From F22 sp963678855 (GTDB taxonomy: Bacteria; Bacteroidota; Bacteroidia; Bacteroidales; Bacteroidaceae): a stretch of DNA of 64,000 nt. The stretch covers positions 1,922,001 through 1,986,000 of the forward strand of contig OY787448.1 in assembly GCA_963678855.1 (NCBI GenBank). Direction: 5' to 3'. Shown here piece by piece: positions 35,280-43,338 of this stretch. Numbering within the stretch: position 1 is the first letter of the stretch; each line of letters opens with the position of its first letter. The notes under the pieces are model-generated. The model made no database searches, was not told the origin of the DNA, and was given only the letters and a program-made list of their open reading frames with translations. Both the position numbers and the translations under genes were made by a program.

Positions 35280-35299
35280 ATTTGTGGAGCTCTAAGCTC

Positions 35300-35851
35300 T
35301 TATTTTTGACCTTCCAGTTTATTGTCTGGATCAATGCTAGGATCAAACCAGCTTGAGTACATTAGATAGTTGTGGGCGATTCGCTCGTTGATTTCTCGGC
35401 TTTGTGCTGGGTCTACCTTTTTGATAAACTTAGCTGGTACGCCGCCCCAGATTGTGCCAGGCTCAATCTGTGTACCACTTAGGACTAGAGAACCCGCTGC
35501 TACGATAGAGCCTTCGCCTACTACAGCGTGGTCTAGTACAGTGGCACCCATGCCGATTAGGGCATATGGCTCGATGTCTGCACCGTGGATAGTCACGTTG
35601 TGACCGATAGATACATAGTCACCGATAGTAATTGTTGACTTTTCGTACAATGTATGTAGTACAGATCCGTCTTGAATGTTTACTTGACGACCGATATTAA
35701 TCGTGTTGACGTCGCCACGGATGACAGCGTTAAACCAAACGCTGCAGTTGTCGCCTAGTGTGACATCGCCCACTAGGGTTGCGTTATCAGCAAGAAAGCA
35801 GTTCTCGCCGATTTCAGGTGTAAAATCTCTGACTGTTTTTATTAATGCCAT
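35300..35851 (-). CDS. Gamma-carbonic anhydrase family hexapeptide protein
   Basis: 183 residues, almost all left-handed beta-helix repeats of the type [LIV]-G-x-x-x: VGDVTLGDNCSVWFNAVIRG, IGRQVNIQDGSVLHTL, IGDYVSIGHNVTIHG. The expected zinc histidines are in VLHTL and SIGHNVTIHG. Gamma-CA proteins hydrate CO2, but many bacterial YrdA-type members show little activity, so the enzyme function is not assured. Good promoter upstream at 35886-35916. Confidence 0.87.
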   Translation of the reverse strand: MALIKTVRDFTPEIGENCFLADNATLVGDVTLGDNCSVWFNAVIRGDVNTINIGRQVNIQDGSVLHTLYEKSTITIGDYVSIGHNVTIHGADIEPYALIGMGATVLDHAVVGEGSIVAAGSLVLSGTQIEPGTIWGGVPAKFIKKVDPAQSREINERIAHNYLMYSSWFDPSIDPDNKLEGQK

Positions 35852-35885
35852 GATATATGGTTGCTTTTAATATTATATGTTGCTG

Positions 35886-35916
35886 CAAAAGTAGTGCTTT
35901 TCCTTGTGGTGGCAAA
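35886..35916 (-). promoter_or_regulatory. Promoter of the gamma-CA gene
   Basis: On the minus strand TTTG (35913-35916), 19 nt, TACTTTTG (35886-35893). An exact consensus fit; start near 35879. Confidence 0.8.
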
Positions 35917-35950
35917 GTATACTTGCTTCTTTGTACTATGTATCAAGAGC

Positions 35951-37729
35951 TTAAATGGCAGCTGTCTTGTTTTTAAGCCACTCTATTTCGTCTGCTTCAA
36001 GAAGCGGACTAAGCTTTTCGAATACCACGCTATGGTAAGCGTTTAAGTAAGCTGCTTCTTTGTCGGTCATCATCTTACGTACGATTGGCGCAGTGGAGAT
36101 AGGATATAAAGTCAAAGCTTCAAATCCGTAGAAAGTACCAAAGTCGCTTTCTTCTTTTTCTACACATAGAACTAGGTTTTCTATACGAATACCGTGCTTG
36201 TTGGCTCTGTACAGTCCTGGTTCGTTGCTAGTAACCATGCCAGGTACGATGGCGCCTGGGGTAGGGTTCATACGAATGCTAGGAGGGGCTTCGTGTACAT
36301 TTAAGTAATGTCCAACACCGTGACCAGTACCGTGTCCATATTGTCCGCCAATCTCCCAAATAGGGAAACGTGCCAACGGGTCTAGTTGATGACCTAGGGT
36401 CCCCATCGGGAATTGGGCCATGCCAAGGTTGATATGTCCGCGTAGAACGGCTGTATAATCACGACGTTCCTCGTCTGTAAGTTCTCCGAGTGGGAAAGTA
36501 CGTGTGATATCTGTTGTCCCCATTGTGTATTGACCTCCAGAATCTACTAGTAAAAAGCTGCGTGGCTCAAGTGTGCTGTGTGCTTCTGGAGTGGCTGTAT
36601 AGTGTACAATAGCACCATTAGATCCATACCCAGCAATTGTGCCGAAGCTTTCGCCGCGATTACTTGGGTGTGCACCGCGTAGTTCGGTAAGTTTATCCAT
36701 GACGTCTAGTTCTGTGGTCGGTGTACCTGTTGCTAGGCAAGATTCTAGCCAGCGTTCAAAACGTACTAAGGCTACTCCGTCGTATAACATCGCTTCACGG
36801 AATCCATCTACTTCTGCATCGTTTTTGATAGCTTTCAGTCTTTCGATAGGGTTGTAGTCGGCTGGAACTACTGGTCCCCATGTGTCTGCTATATATCTAT
36901 GGTCTGCACAAGGGCGAATAGAATCGGTGGTGGCATTGCATGGTGTGCCTCCTGGTTGACGTAGACGGCTAAACCATGCCCAGAAATCGTTCACGATTTC
37001 AATATTGTGTGCATCTAGATGCGTTTGTATCTCTGCGGTGATGCGTTCAGGATTGATAATGAGGAATAGCTGACCGCAATGCACGATTGCTTGACCATGT
37101 AAGACAGGGTTGTATGGGATGTCTTGTGCTCGTAGATTGAGCATCCAGCACAACTCGTCTAACTTATTAATATATAGGGCATCATAACCTGCTTCGTTGA
37201 TGAGGCTTTGCACCCTAGCAATCTTTTCGCTAGGAGATAAGCCGGCTGCTTTGTTGCTTACGATTGTGATAGGGCTTATAGGAGCGGCAGGACGGTCTTT
37301 CCATATGGTGTCAATAAGGTCGTCTGTCTGAATTATAAATGGTAGAGAAACGCTCATCTGAAGCGACAACTGTTCTCGGTTTATCCCCATGCGTAATGCA
37401 TGGTGTTGGTTGAGGTGTTTTATGTATGGTAGAAAGCCTATGACATCAGGGGTGCCATCTTTCATTAGCTGTACGCCTGTGTCTTGAAGTTGTATCTCAG
37501 CTTGTAGCCAGTAACGACTGTCTGTCCATAGAAGGACTTCTTTTGGAGTAACTAGCACATTGGCTGCGCTGCCAGTAAAGCCAGTAAGCCACGCGATGCT
37601 TTCCCAACGTGCTGGTAGATATTCGTTGAAGTGTGGGTCGCTGTGCAGTACGAGGTATGCGTCAAGTCCCGCACTATGCATTTTTTTGCGTAGGCTTTCT
37701 ATTCGTTCTTGTATGGTGAGTCTTTGCAT
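35951..37729 (-). CDS. Xaa-Pro aminopeptidase (M24B)
   Basis: 592 residues from MQRLTIQERIESLRKKM. Removes N-terminal residues preceding proline, with two metal ions. Two creatinase-like N-terminal domains, then the M24 catalytic domain with metal ligands in LLVDSGGQYTMGTTDITRTF, HGTGHGVGHYLNVHE and SNEPGLYR; the final glutamate is near IRIENLVL. Three-domain architecture as in aminopeptidase P of eukaryotes and Bacteroidota. An upstream ATG at 37762 sits within a -7 element (37760-37767), so the inner start is used. Confidence 0.92.
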   Translation of the reverse strand: MQRLTIQERIESLRKKMHSAGLDAYLVLHSDPHFNEYLPARWESIAWLTGFTGSAANVLVTPKEVLLWTDSRYWLQAEIQLQDTGVQLMKDGTPDVIGFLPYIKHLNQHHALRMGINREQLSLQMSVSLPFIIQTDDLIDTIWKDRPAAPISPITIVSNKAAGLSPSEKIARVQSLINEAGYDALYINKLDELCWMLNLRAQDIPYNPVLHGQAIVHCGQLFLIINPERITAEIQTHLDAHNIEIVNDFWAWFSRLRQPGGTPCNATTDSIRPCADHRYIADTWGPVVPADYNPIERLKAIKNDAEVDGFREAMLYDGVALVRFERWLESCLATGTPTTELDVMDKLTELRGAHPSNRGESFGTIAGYGSNGAIVHYTATPEAHSTLEPRSFLLVDSGGQYTMGTTDITRTFPLGELTDEERRDYTAVLRGHINLGMAQFPMGTLGHQLDPLARFPIWEIGGQYGHGTGHGVGHYLNVHEAPPSIRMNPTPGAIVPGMVTSNEPGLYRANKHGIRIENLVLCVEKEESDFGTFYGFEALTLYPISTAPIVRKMMTDKEAAYLNAYHSVVFEKLSPLLEADEIEWLKNKTAAI

Positions 37730-37759
37730 AATTGTAAAGGTTTGGGGTTCTAATTCGGT

Positions 37760-37767
37760 CAAAAGTA
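37760..37767 (-). promoter_or_regulatory. Candidate -7 element for the aminopeptidase gene
   Basis: TACTTTTG on the minus strand, 31 nt upstream of the chosen start. No clear -33. Confidence 0.45.
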
Positions 37768-37849
37768 ATGTTTTTATATGAGATACGCTCCCTGTTTTGG
37801 TCGTTTTTTCGTTAAAATCGATTGACTGTGAGAGAAAAACATAGATTTG

Positions 37850-37881
37850 TTTGGTTGGCTCGTGAATATTGCGTAATTTTG
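37850..37881 (+). promoter_or_regulatory. rpsU promoter
   Basis: TTTG (37850-37853), 20 nt, TAATTTTG (37874-37881). Transcription from about 37888, leader about 44 nt. Confidence 0.8.
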
Positions 37882-37931
37882 CCGCGCTTAATATAGAGCA
37901 TAATATTCACTCATTAAAAACAGTAGAAATA

Positions 37932-38123
37932 ATGATTGTAGTACCTGTAAAAGAAGGTGAGAACATTGAAAGAGCTTTGAAAAAATTCAAGCGTAAGTTT
38001 GAAAAGACTGGCACAGTTAAAGAATTGCGTCGTCGTCAACAATTTGATAAGCCATCACGTCGTAATCGCCTAAAGATGGAGCACGCTGTATACGTTCAGA
38101 AGCTTCAGCAAAACGAAGACTAA
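37932..38123 (+). CDS. rpsU: 30S ribosomal protein S21
   Basis: 63 residues beginning MIVVPVKEGENIERALKKFK, the classic S21 start. Takes part in initiation through the 16S 3' end. The frame is open back to 37869, but that part precedes the predicted transcript start. First gene of a long block of translation genes. Confidence 0.96.
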   Translation: MIVVPVKEGENIERALKKFKRKFEKTGTVKELRRRQQFDKPSRRNRLKMEHAVYVQKLQQNED

Positions 38124-38158
38124 AATTCGTCGATTCCTTTGGAATTTTAGAATTCTTT
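38120..38158 (+). terminator. Weak hairpin between rpsU and the recombinase gene
   Basis: AT-rich stem CTAAAATTC with GAATTTTAG (38120-38128, 38142-38150) followed by a T-rich tail. Likely partial termination that lets high rpsU and low recombinase expression share a promoter. Confidence 0.45.
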
Positions 38159-38194
38159 TCTTATATTCGTCACATGATTCAATTTGCGTAGCGT

Positions 38195-39091
38195 ATGAAT
38201 ATGTTAGACGGATTTATAGACTACCTGCAGTTTGAACGGAACTACTCGGGAAGTACCGTGAGAAATTACGGGGTTGACCTACGAGCTTTTTCAAATTTTC
38301 TAAGTAAATTTTCTGAATCTCAGGAAGTTGATTGGAATCAAGTAACAAGTGCCGATGTAAATGAATGGATAGCGGAAATGATGGAAGCCGGGCTAGCAGC
38401 GACGACGATTCGTGCGAAGTTGTGCGCCCTGCGGAGTTTTTATCGCTATTTATTAAAGAAGCAACGGGTAGAGGTCGATCCTATGCAGCGTGTGGTTGCT
38501 CCGAAAAAGCCTTTAAGGCTGCCGTCGTTTGTTAAAGAGGCGGAAATGGATCATCTTTTAGATGCTGTGTCGTTTGGTGAAGGCTTTCAAGCGGTGCGCG
38601 ACAAATTGATTCTTCAGATGTTTTATATGACTGGTGTCCGTGTGTCGGAATTGGTTGGAATAAAAGATGAAGATGTTGATTTGATACGAGGCTCCTTGAG
38701 GGTGTTAGGTAAGCGAAATAAACAGCGAGATGTTCCTTTTTCTGAAGAATTGGCATCGGCTATTCGTCGTTATCAGAACGAGCGTGACCGTTTTTTAGAT
38801 GGTGTGCCGTCTGAGAGTTTGTTTGTGACAGATCGCAAACGCCCAGTAAATAAAAGTTTCGTGTATAAGGTGGTGCACTACTGGTTGAGCCAGGTAACTA
38901 CTGTTACACAGCGAAGTCCGCATGTCTTACGACATAGTTTCGCGACTGCGATGCTTAATAATGGGGCGGATTTGGCGTCTGTGCAAGCTTTGCTAGGACA
39001 TGAAAGTTTGGCGACGACTCAAATTTATACGCATACGACTTTTGAAGAGTTGAAAAAAGTGTATAACCAAGCTCATCCGAGGGGCGATTAA
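38195..39091 (+). CDS. Tyrosine recombinase XerC/D-like
   Basis: 298 residues. N-terminal SAM-like core-binding domain (FIDYLQFERNYSGSTVRNYG) and C-terminal catalytic domain with the conserved residues Arg in MFYMTGVRVSEL, HxxR in SPHVLRHSFATAM, and His plus Tyr nucleophile in LLGHESLATTQIYTH. Its length and its place among housekeeping genes suggest the chromosomal dif-site resolvase, not a mobile integrase; I cannot tell XerC from XerD. Confidence 0.9.
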   Translation: MNMLDGFIDYLQFERNYSGSTVRNYGVDLRAFSNFLSKFSESQEVDWNQVTSADVNEWIAEMMEAGLAATTIRAKLCALRSFYRYLLKKQRVEVDPMQRVVAPKKPLRLPSFVKEAEMDHLLDAVSFGEGFQAVRDKLILQMFYMTGVRVSELVGIKDEDVDLIRGSLRVLGKRNKQRDVPFSEELASAIRRYQNERDRFLDGVPSESLFVTDRKRPVNKSFVYKVVHYWLSQVTTVTQRSPHVLRHSFATAMLNNGADLASVQALLGHESLATTQIYTHTTFEELKKVYNQAHPRGD

Positions 39092-39095
39092 ATCC

Positions 39096-39102
39096 AAGGA
39101 GG
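39096..39102 (+). promoter_or_regulatory. Strong Shine-Dalgarno of hpf
   Basis: AAGGAGG, 7 nt before the ATG at 39110. Unusual here, because most genes in the window have no recognisable site. It supports this start. Confidence 0.75.
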
Positions 39103-39109
39103 AACGTTT

Positions 39110-39409
39110 ATGATGATTAGAATTCAATCCATCCACTTTGATGCTACGGCTCAGTTGCAATCTTTTATCGAGAAGAAAGCTGCAAAGTTGGAAAAGTTTA
39201 ATGAAGATATACAGAAAGTAGAGGTGTCATTGAAGGTTGTTAAGCCAGAAACTGCCGATAATAAGCATGCTGCAATACGCGTGACTATTCCTCATGGTGA
39301 TCTTTTTGCTGAAAAAGTTTGCGATACATTTGAGGAGGCGGTAGACCTTTCGCTAGAGGCGTTGGGTAAGCAATTGGCTAAGCACAAGGAAAAGATAAGA
39401 AATAAGTAA
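39110..39409 (+). CDS. hpf: Ribosome hibernation promoting factor (short form)
   Basis: 99 residues, the short HPF/RaiA fold only: MMIRIQSIHFDATAQLQSFI, KLEKFNEDIQKVEVSLKVVK and the basic C-terminus. Binds the 30S decoding centre and helps inactivate ribosomes in slow growth. Lies 18 bp after the recombinase gene with a strong ribosome-binding site, then the tRNA promoter follows. Confidence 0.9.
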   Translation: MMIRIQSIHFDATAQLQSFIEKKAAKLEKFNEDIQKVEVSLKVVKPETADNKHAAIRVTIPHGDLFAEKVCDTFEEAVDLSLEALGKQLAKHKEKIRNK

Positions 39410-39425
39410 AAAAGTTCAGCTAAAT

Positions 39426-39456
39426 TTTGCTGGATGATATAATATTGCTATATTTG
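39426..39456 (+). promoter_or_regulatory. Promoter of the tRNA-tuf operon
   Basis: TTTG (39426-39429), 19 nt, TATATTTG (39449-39456): perfect consensus. Transcript start about 39463. Confidence 0.85.
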
Positions 39457-39458
39457 CG

Positions 39459-39513
39459 CCCGCTTACAGTAGGCCGACGGCTTTTAAAACGCCGCAAGTC
39501 TAGAGTAAGCGGG
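39459..39513 (+). other. Structured leader before the tRNA cluster
   Basis: Arms CCCGCTTAC (39459-39467) and GTAAGCGGG (39505-39513) are perfectly complementary and enclose a second hairpin (CGGC...GCCG, about 39478-39495). No U-run follows. It may protect the 5' end or guide RNase processing of the tRNA-Thr precursor. Confidence 0.6.
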
Positions 39514-39548
39514 TGCTTATAAGCATCAAAGCGATGATGTCGCATTTT

Positions 39549-39622
39549 GCCTCTTTAGCTCAGTTGGCCAGAGCACGTGATTTGTAATCTCGGGGTCGTT
39601 GGTTCGAATCCGACAAGAGGCT
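39549..39622 (+). tRNA. tRNA-Thr(TGT)
   Basis: Acceptor GCCTCTT with AAGAGGC, loop TTTGTAA (anticodon TGT), T-arm GTTGG TTCGAAT CCGAC. CCA is not encoded. Confidence 0.96.
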
Positions 39623-39686
39623 CAAAGATATCTGACTTGTTCGGATCTCTTTATCGTAAACAGTATATGTTGTGCTTTAAGCACAT

Positions 39687-39769
39687 GGGCGAATTCCAGA
39701 GCGGCCAAATGGGGCAGACTGTAAATCTGCTGTCTTTCGACTTCGGAGGTTCGAATCCTTCTTCGCCCA
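39687..39769 (+). tRNA. tRNA-Tyr(GTA)
   Basis: 83 nt with a long variable arm. Acceptor GGGCGAA with TTCGCCC, anticodon stem GCAGA/TCTGC, loop CTGTAAA (anticodon GTA). Confidence 0.96.
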
Positions 39770-39811
39770 CGAAACTGTTGCGAGTGTTGAACTCTGACAG
39801 CATACATATTT

Positions 39812-39884
39812 GCGGAAGTAGCTCAGTTGATAGAGCATCAGCCTTCCAAGCTGAGGGTCGCGGGTTTGAACCCCGTCTTCCGCT
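39812..39884 (+). tRNA. tRNA-Gly(TCC)
   Basis: Acceptor GCGGAAG with CTTCCGC, anticodon stem TCAGC/GCTGA, loop CTTCCAA (anticodon TCC). Confidence 0.96.
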
Positions 39885-39889
39885 CTTTT

Positions 39890-39961
39890 GCTGTTATAGC
39901 TCAGTGGTAGAGCACTTCCTTGGTAGGGAAGAGGTCCTCGGTTCAAGTCCGAGTAACAGCT
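39890..39961 (+). tRNA. tRNA-Thr(GGT)
   Basis: Acceptor GCTGTTA with TAACAGC, anticodon stem CTTCC/GGAAG, loop TTGGTAG (anticodon GGT). Only 5 nt after tRNA-Gly and 47 nt before tuf, so it is part of the tuf transcript. Confidence 0.96.
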
Positions 39962-40008
39962 CTCAAAATTTGAAAAGCTGATTATTAATCAAATAAATAA
40001 CAAAAGCT

Positions 40009-41196
40009 ATGGCTAAAGAACATTTCGAACGTACCAAGCCGCACGTAAACATTGGTACAATTGGTCACGTAGACCACGGTAAAACAACTTTGACTGCTGC
40101 TATCACTGAGGTACTAGCAAAGAAGGGTCTATCTGAGAAGAAGGATTTTGATCAGATTGACAACGCTCCAGAAGAAAAAGAGCGTGGTATCACTATTAAC
40201 ACTGCACACGTAGAGTACGAAACAGAAAATCGTCACTACGCGCACGTTGACTGTCCTGGTCACGCCGATTATGTAAAGAACATGGTAACTGGTGCTGCTC
40301 AAATGGACGGTGCTATCATCGTTTGTGCTGCAACTGATGGTCCTATGCCTCAAACACGTGAGCACATCCTTCTAGCTCGTCAGGTAAACGTACCTAAGCT
40401 AGTTGTGTTCTTGAACAAGTGTGATATGGTTGACGACGAAGAAATGCTTGAACTAGTAGAAATGGAAATGCGTGAGCTTCTTGATTTCTACGAATTCGAT
40501 GGCGATAACACTCCTTTCATCCGCGGTTCTGCCCTAGGTGGTCTTAACGGTGTTCAAGAGTGGGAAGATAAGATCATGGAACTTATGGACGCTGTTGATA
40601 CATGGATTCCACTTCCTCCACGTGATACTGATAAGCCATTCTTGATGCCAGTTGAGGACGTGTTCTCTATTACTGGTCGTGGTACAGTAGCAACTGGTCG
40701 TATCGAAGCTGGTATCGTTAAAACTGGTGAAGCAGTTGATATCATTGGTCTTGGTGCTGAAAAACTATCTTCTACTATTACAGGTGTTGAGATGTTCCGT
40801 AAGATTCTTGACGAAGGTGAAGCTGGTGATAACGTAGGTCTACTTCTTCGTGGTGTAGATAAGAACGAAATCAAGCGTGGTATGGTAATCTGTCACCCAG
40901 GTCAAATTACTCCTCACACTTCTTTCAAGGCTTCAGTTTATATCTTGAAGAAAGAAGAAGGTGGTCGTCACACTCCATTCGGTAACAAATACCGTCCTCA
41001 ATTCTACCTACGTACTATGGACTGTACAGGTGAAATCACTCTTGAAGATGGTGTAAACATGGTAATGCCTGGTGATAACATCACTATCTCAGTGAAGCTT
41101 ATCTACCCAGTAGCACTTAACGTTGGTCTTCGTTTTGCTATCCGTGAAGGTGGACGTACTGTAGGTGCAGGTCAGGTAACAGAGCTTATCGACTAA
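40009..41196 (+). CDS. tuf: Elongation factor Tu
   Basis: 395 residues. GTPase that carries aminoacyl-tRNA to the ribosome. G1 GHVDHGKTTLTAAI, G3 DCPGHADYVKNM, G4 NKCDMVDD; domains II and III are complete to the end QVTELID. In an operon with four upstream tRNAs and tRNA-Trp downstream. A second tuf, if any, is outside the window. Confidence 0.98.
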   Translation: MAKEHFERTKPHVNIGTIGHVDHGKTTLTAAITEVLAKKGLSEKKDFDQIDNAPEEKERGITINTAHVEYETENRHYAHVDCPGHADYVKNMVTGAAQMDGAIIVCAATDGPMPQTREHILLARQVNVPKLVVFLNKCDMVDDEEMLELVEMEMRELLDFYEFDGDNTPFIRGSALGGLNGVQEWEDKIMELMDAVDTWIPLPPRDTDKPFLMPVEDVFSITGRGTVATGRIEAGIVKTGEAVDIIGLGAEKLSSTITGVEMFRKILDEGEAGDNVGLLLRGVDKNEIKRGMVICHPGQITPHTSFKASVYILKKEEGGRHTPFGNKYRPQFYLRTMDCTGEITLEDGVNMVMPGDNITISVKLIYPVALNVGLRFAIREGGRTVGAGQVTELID

Positions 41197-41228
41197 TATT
41201 CTGTAAAGAATAAACCAAAAATAAGTAG

Positions 41229-41258
41229 AGTCAGTCCTCTAACGGGGGCTGACTTTAT
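41229..41258 (+). terminator. Weak hairpin after tuf
   Basis: AGTCAGTCC (41229-41237) pairs with the GGGCTGACT segment ending at 41254, followed by TTATAT. Possibly partial termination before tRNA-Trp. Confidence 0.4.
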
Positions 41259-41260
41259 AT

Positions 41261-41333
41261 ACGGGAATAGCTCAGTTGGTAGAGCACCGGTCTCCAAAAC
41301 CGGGTGTCGGGAGTTCGAGCCTCTCTTCCCGTG
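41261..41333 (+). tRNA. tRNA-Trp(CCA)
   Basis: Acceptor ACGGGAA with TTCCCGT, anticodon stem CCGGT/ACCGG, loop CTCCAAA (anticodon CCA). Lies between tuf and secE, a conserved place for tRNA-Trp in several phyla. Confidence 0.96.
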
Positions 41334-41354
41334 CAAACATTTATTGTATACGAT

Positions 41355-41546
41355 ATGGAGAAACTAATATCTTATTGCAAAGCGTCTTATGACGAGCTTG
41401 TTCATAAAGTAACTTGGCCCACAGTAGCCGAATTGGCTAACAGTGCAGTAGTAGTTCTGTATGCTTCCCTACTAATTGCCGGTGTTGTGTTTGCGATGGA
41501 CTTTTGCTTTAAGCATTTGATGCAGGACTTAATTTATCTACATTAA
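41355..41546 (+). CDS. secE: Preprotein translocase subunit SecE
   Basis: 63 residues from MEKLISYCKASYDELVHKVT: an amphipathic helix with the conserved VTWPT, then one membrane segment (VVVLYASLLIAGVVFAM). Clamps the SecY channel. The frame extends upstream into tRNA-Trp, so the ATG at 41355 is the only sensible start. Confidence 0.94.
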   Translation: MEKLISYCKASYDELVHKVTWPTVAELANSAVVVLYASLLIAGVVFAMDFCFKHLMQDLIYLH

Positions 41547-41558
41547 TTATTTTAATTT

Positions 41559-42104
41559 ATGGCAGAGCTAGTTATGAAGTGGTACGTGTTGCGTGCTGTC
41601 AGTGGTAAAGAATACAAAGCGAAAGAGCTGATTGATGCAGACATCAAGAATGGTGTTTATCAAGATTTTGTGTCGCAAATATTGATACCAACTGAAAAAT
41701 ACGTTAGCGTTGTTAACGGTAAAAAGGTCGTAAAAGAGCGTTCTACTCTTCCTGGTTATGTTTTGATAGAGTGCGCCCTTGTGGGAGAAGTCTCTCACGG
41801 ATTGACTAACACGAATAACGTGATTGGTTTTTTGGGTGGCAAGAATCCTGTGCCTTTGCGTAAAAGCGAAGTAGACCGCATGCTTGGTGCGACAACAACT
41901 CACGATGATGTTGTTATGGAAGATACTGTAGAAATTCCTTATATGGTTGGTGAAACTGTGAAGGTGGCAGATGGACCATTCAGCGGATTTAGTGGCGTCG
42001 TTCAAGAGGTCAACCCTGAGAAGAAAAAACTCAAGGTTATGGTTAAGATTTTCGAGCGTAAAACTCCGCTTGAACTTGACTTTATGCAAGTTGAAAAGGA
42101 ATAG
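41559..42104 (+). CDS. nusG: Transcription termination/antitermination factor NusG
   Basis: 181 residues. NGN domain (KWYVLRAVSGKEYKAKELID) and C-terminal KOW motif (VKVADGPFSGFSGVVQEVNP). Couples RNA polymerase with ribosomes and Rho. 12 bp after secE. A second ATG at codon 6 is possible. Confidence 0.96.
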   Translation: MAELVMKWYVLRAVSGKEYKAKELIDADIKNGVYQDFVSQILIPTEKYVSVVNGKKVVKERSTLPGYVLIECALVGEVSHGLTNTNNVIGFLGGKNPVPLRKSEVDRMLGATTTHDDVVMEDTVEIPYMVGETVKVADGPFSGFSGVVQEVNPEKKKLKVMVKIFERKTPLELDFMQVEKE

Positions 42105-42163
42105 TGTAGGTGTTACGCTAGACTGTTTCTTTTGTGTGTTACATATATAAATAAAAAAAGAAA

Positions 42164-42607
42164 ATGGCTAAAGAAGTTGCTGGACTAATCAAACTACAGA
42201 TTAAAGGTGGCGCAGCTAATCCTTCACCTCCAGTAGGACCTGCTCTAGGTTCTAAGGGTGTGAATATCATGGATTTCTGTAAGCAATTCAACGCCAGAAC
42301 TCAAGACAAAGCGGGTAAGGTACTTCCGGTTATCATTACTGTGTATGCTGACAAGTCTTTTGATTTTATTATCAAGACTCCACCAGTTGCAGTACAGCTT
42401 AAAGAAGCTGCTAAGTTGAAGAGCGGATCTGCTGAACCTAACCGTAAAAAGGTAGCTGAGATCACTTGGGATCAGGTGAAAGAGATTGCTGAAGTTAAAA
42501 TGCCTGACTTGAACTGTTTTACAGTTGAGTCTGCTATGCGCATGGTAGCTGGTACAGCTAGAAGTATGGGTATCACAATCAAAGGTGAATTCCCAGGTAA
42601 TAATTAA
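42164..42607 (+). CDS. rplK: 50S ribosomal protein L11
   Basis: 147 residues. IKLQIKGGAANPSPPVGPAL and the C-terminal rRNA-binding part SAMRMVAGTARSMGI. Part of the GTPase-associated centre. Followed by rplA after 15 bp. Confidence 0.98.
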   Translation: MAKEVAGLIKLQIKGGAANPSPPVGPALGSKGVNIMDFCKQFNARTQDKAGKVLPVIITVYADKSFDFIIKTPPVAVQLKEAAKLKSGSAEPNRKKVAEITWDQVKEIAEVKMPDLNCFTVESAMRMVAGTARSMGITIKGEFPGNN

Positions 42608-42622
42608 TAAGTTTCAATTGGA

Positions 42623-43321
42623 ATGAGTAAACTGACAAAGAATCAAAAGTTGGCTGCTGAGAAAATTGAAGCAGGGAAAGTATACTCACTGAAGGAGGCA
42701 TCGCAGCTTGTAAAAGATATTACTTTTACTAAGTTTGACGCTTCTCTTGATATCGACGTACGTTTGGGTGTAGACCCACGTAAGGCGAATCAGATGGTGC
42801 GCGGTGTTGTTTCACTACCTCACGGTACTGGTAAGACAGTTCGTGTTCTAGTGCTATGTACTCCTGATGCTGAAGCTGCTGCAAAAGAAGCTGGTGCTGA
42901 CTATGTTGGTCTAGACGAATATATTGAAAAGATCAAGGGTGGATGGACTGACGTTGATGTAATCATCACTATGCCATCTATCATGGGTAAGATCGGTGCT
43001 CTAGGTCGTGTACTAGGTCCTCGTGGACTTATGCCTAACCCTAAGAGTGGTACCGTTACTATGGATGTTGCTAAGGCAGTAAAAGAAGTGAAGCAAGGTA
43101 AGATTGACTTCAAGGTAGACAAGAGCGGTATCGTTCATACTTCTATCGGTAAGACGTCTTTCACAGCTGAGCAAATTGCTGATAACGCGAAGACATTTAT
43201 TGAGACAATCAATAAACTTCGTCCTACTGCTGCTAAGGGTACATATATCAAGAGTATTTTCCTTTCAAGTACAATGAGTAAGGGTATCAAACTTGACCCT
43301 AAATCAATTGACGAAGTATAA
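42623..43321 (+). CDS. rplA: 50S ribosomal protein L1
   Basis: 232 residues; L1-stalk protein. RLGVDPRKANQMVRGVVSLP, ALGRVLGPRGLMPNPKSGTV. In E. coli L1 represses its own operon through an L11 leader site; no such leader structure is obvious in the 59 bp before rplK here. Confidence 0.98.
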   Translation: MSKLTKNQKLAAEKIEAGKVYSLKEASQLVKDITFTKFDASLDIDVRLGVDPRKANQMVRGVVSLPHGTGKTVRVLVLCTPDAEAAAKEAGADYVGLDEYIEKIKGGWTDVDVIITMPSIMGKIGALGRVLGPRGLMPNPKSGTVTMDVAKAVKEVKQGKIDFKVDKSGIVHTSIGKTSFTAEQIADNAKTFIETINKLRPTAAKGTYIKSIFLSSTMSKGIKLDPKSIDEV

Positions 43322-43338
43322 ATAACGGAGGTTCAAAA

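Noticed and set aside
37869..37931. 21-residue extension of S21
   Set aside because: S21 universally begins near MIVVPVKEGE, and the extension precedes the predicted transcript start.
38195..39091. Tyrosine recombinase as sign of an integrated element next to tRNA genes
   Set aside because: Standard Xer length and a housekeeping neighbourhood; no att repeats of the tRNA ends and no phage or conjugation genes.
39577..39981. 134-residue plus-strand frame
   Set aside because: Reads straight through four tRNA genes.
41568..42089. 173-residue frame antisense to nusG
   Set aside because: Shadow of nusG codon pattern; no start signal and no homology.
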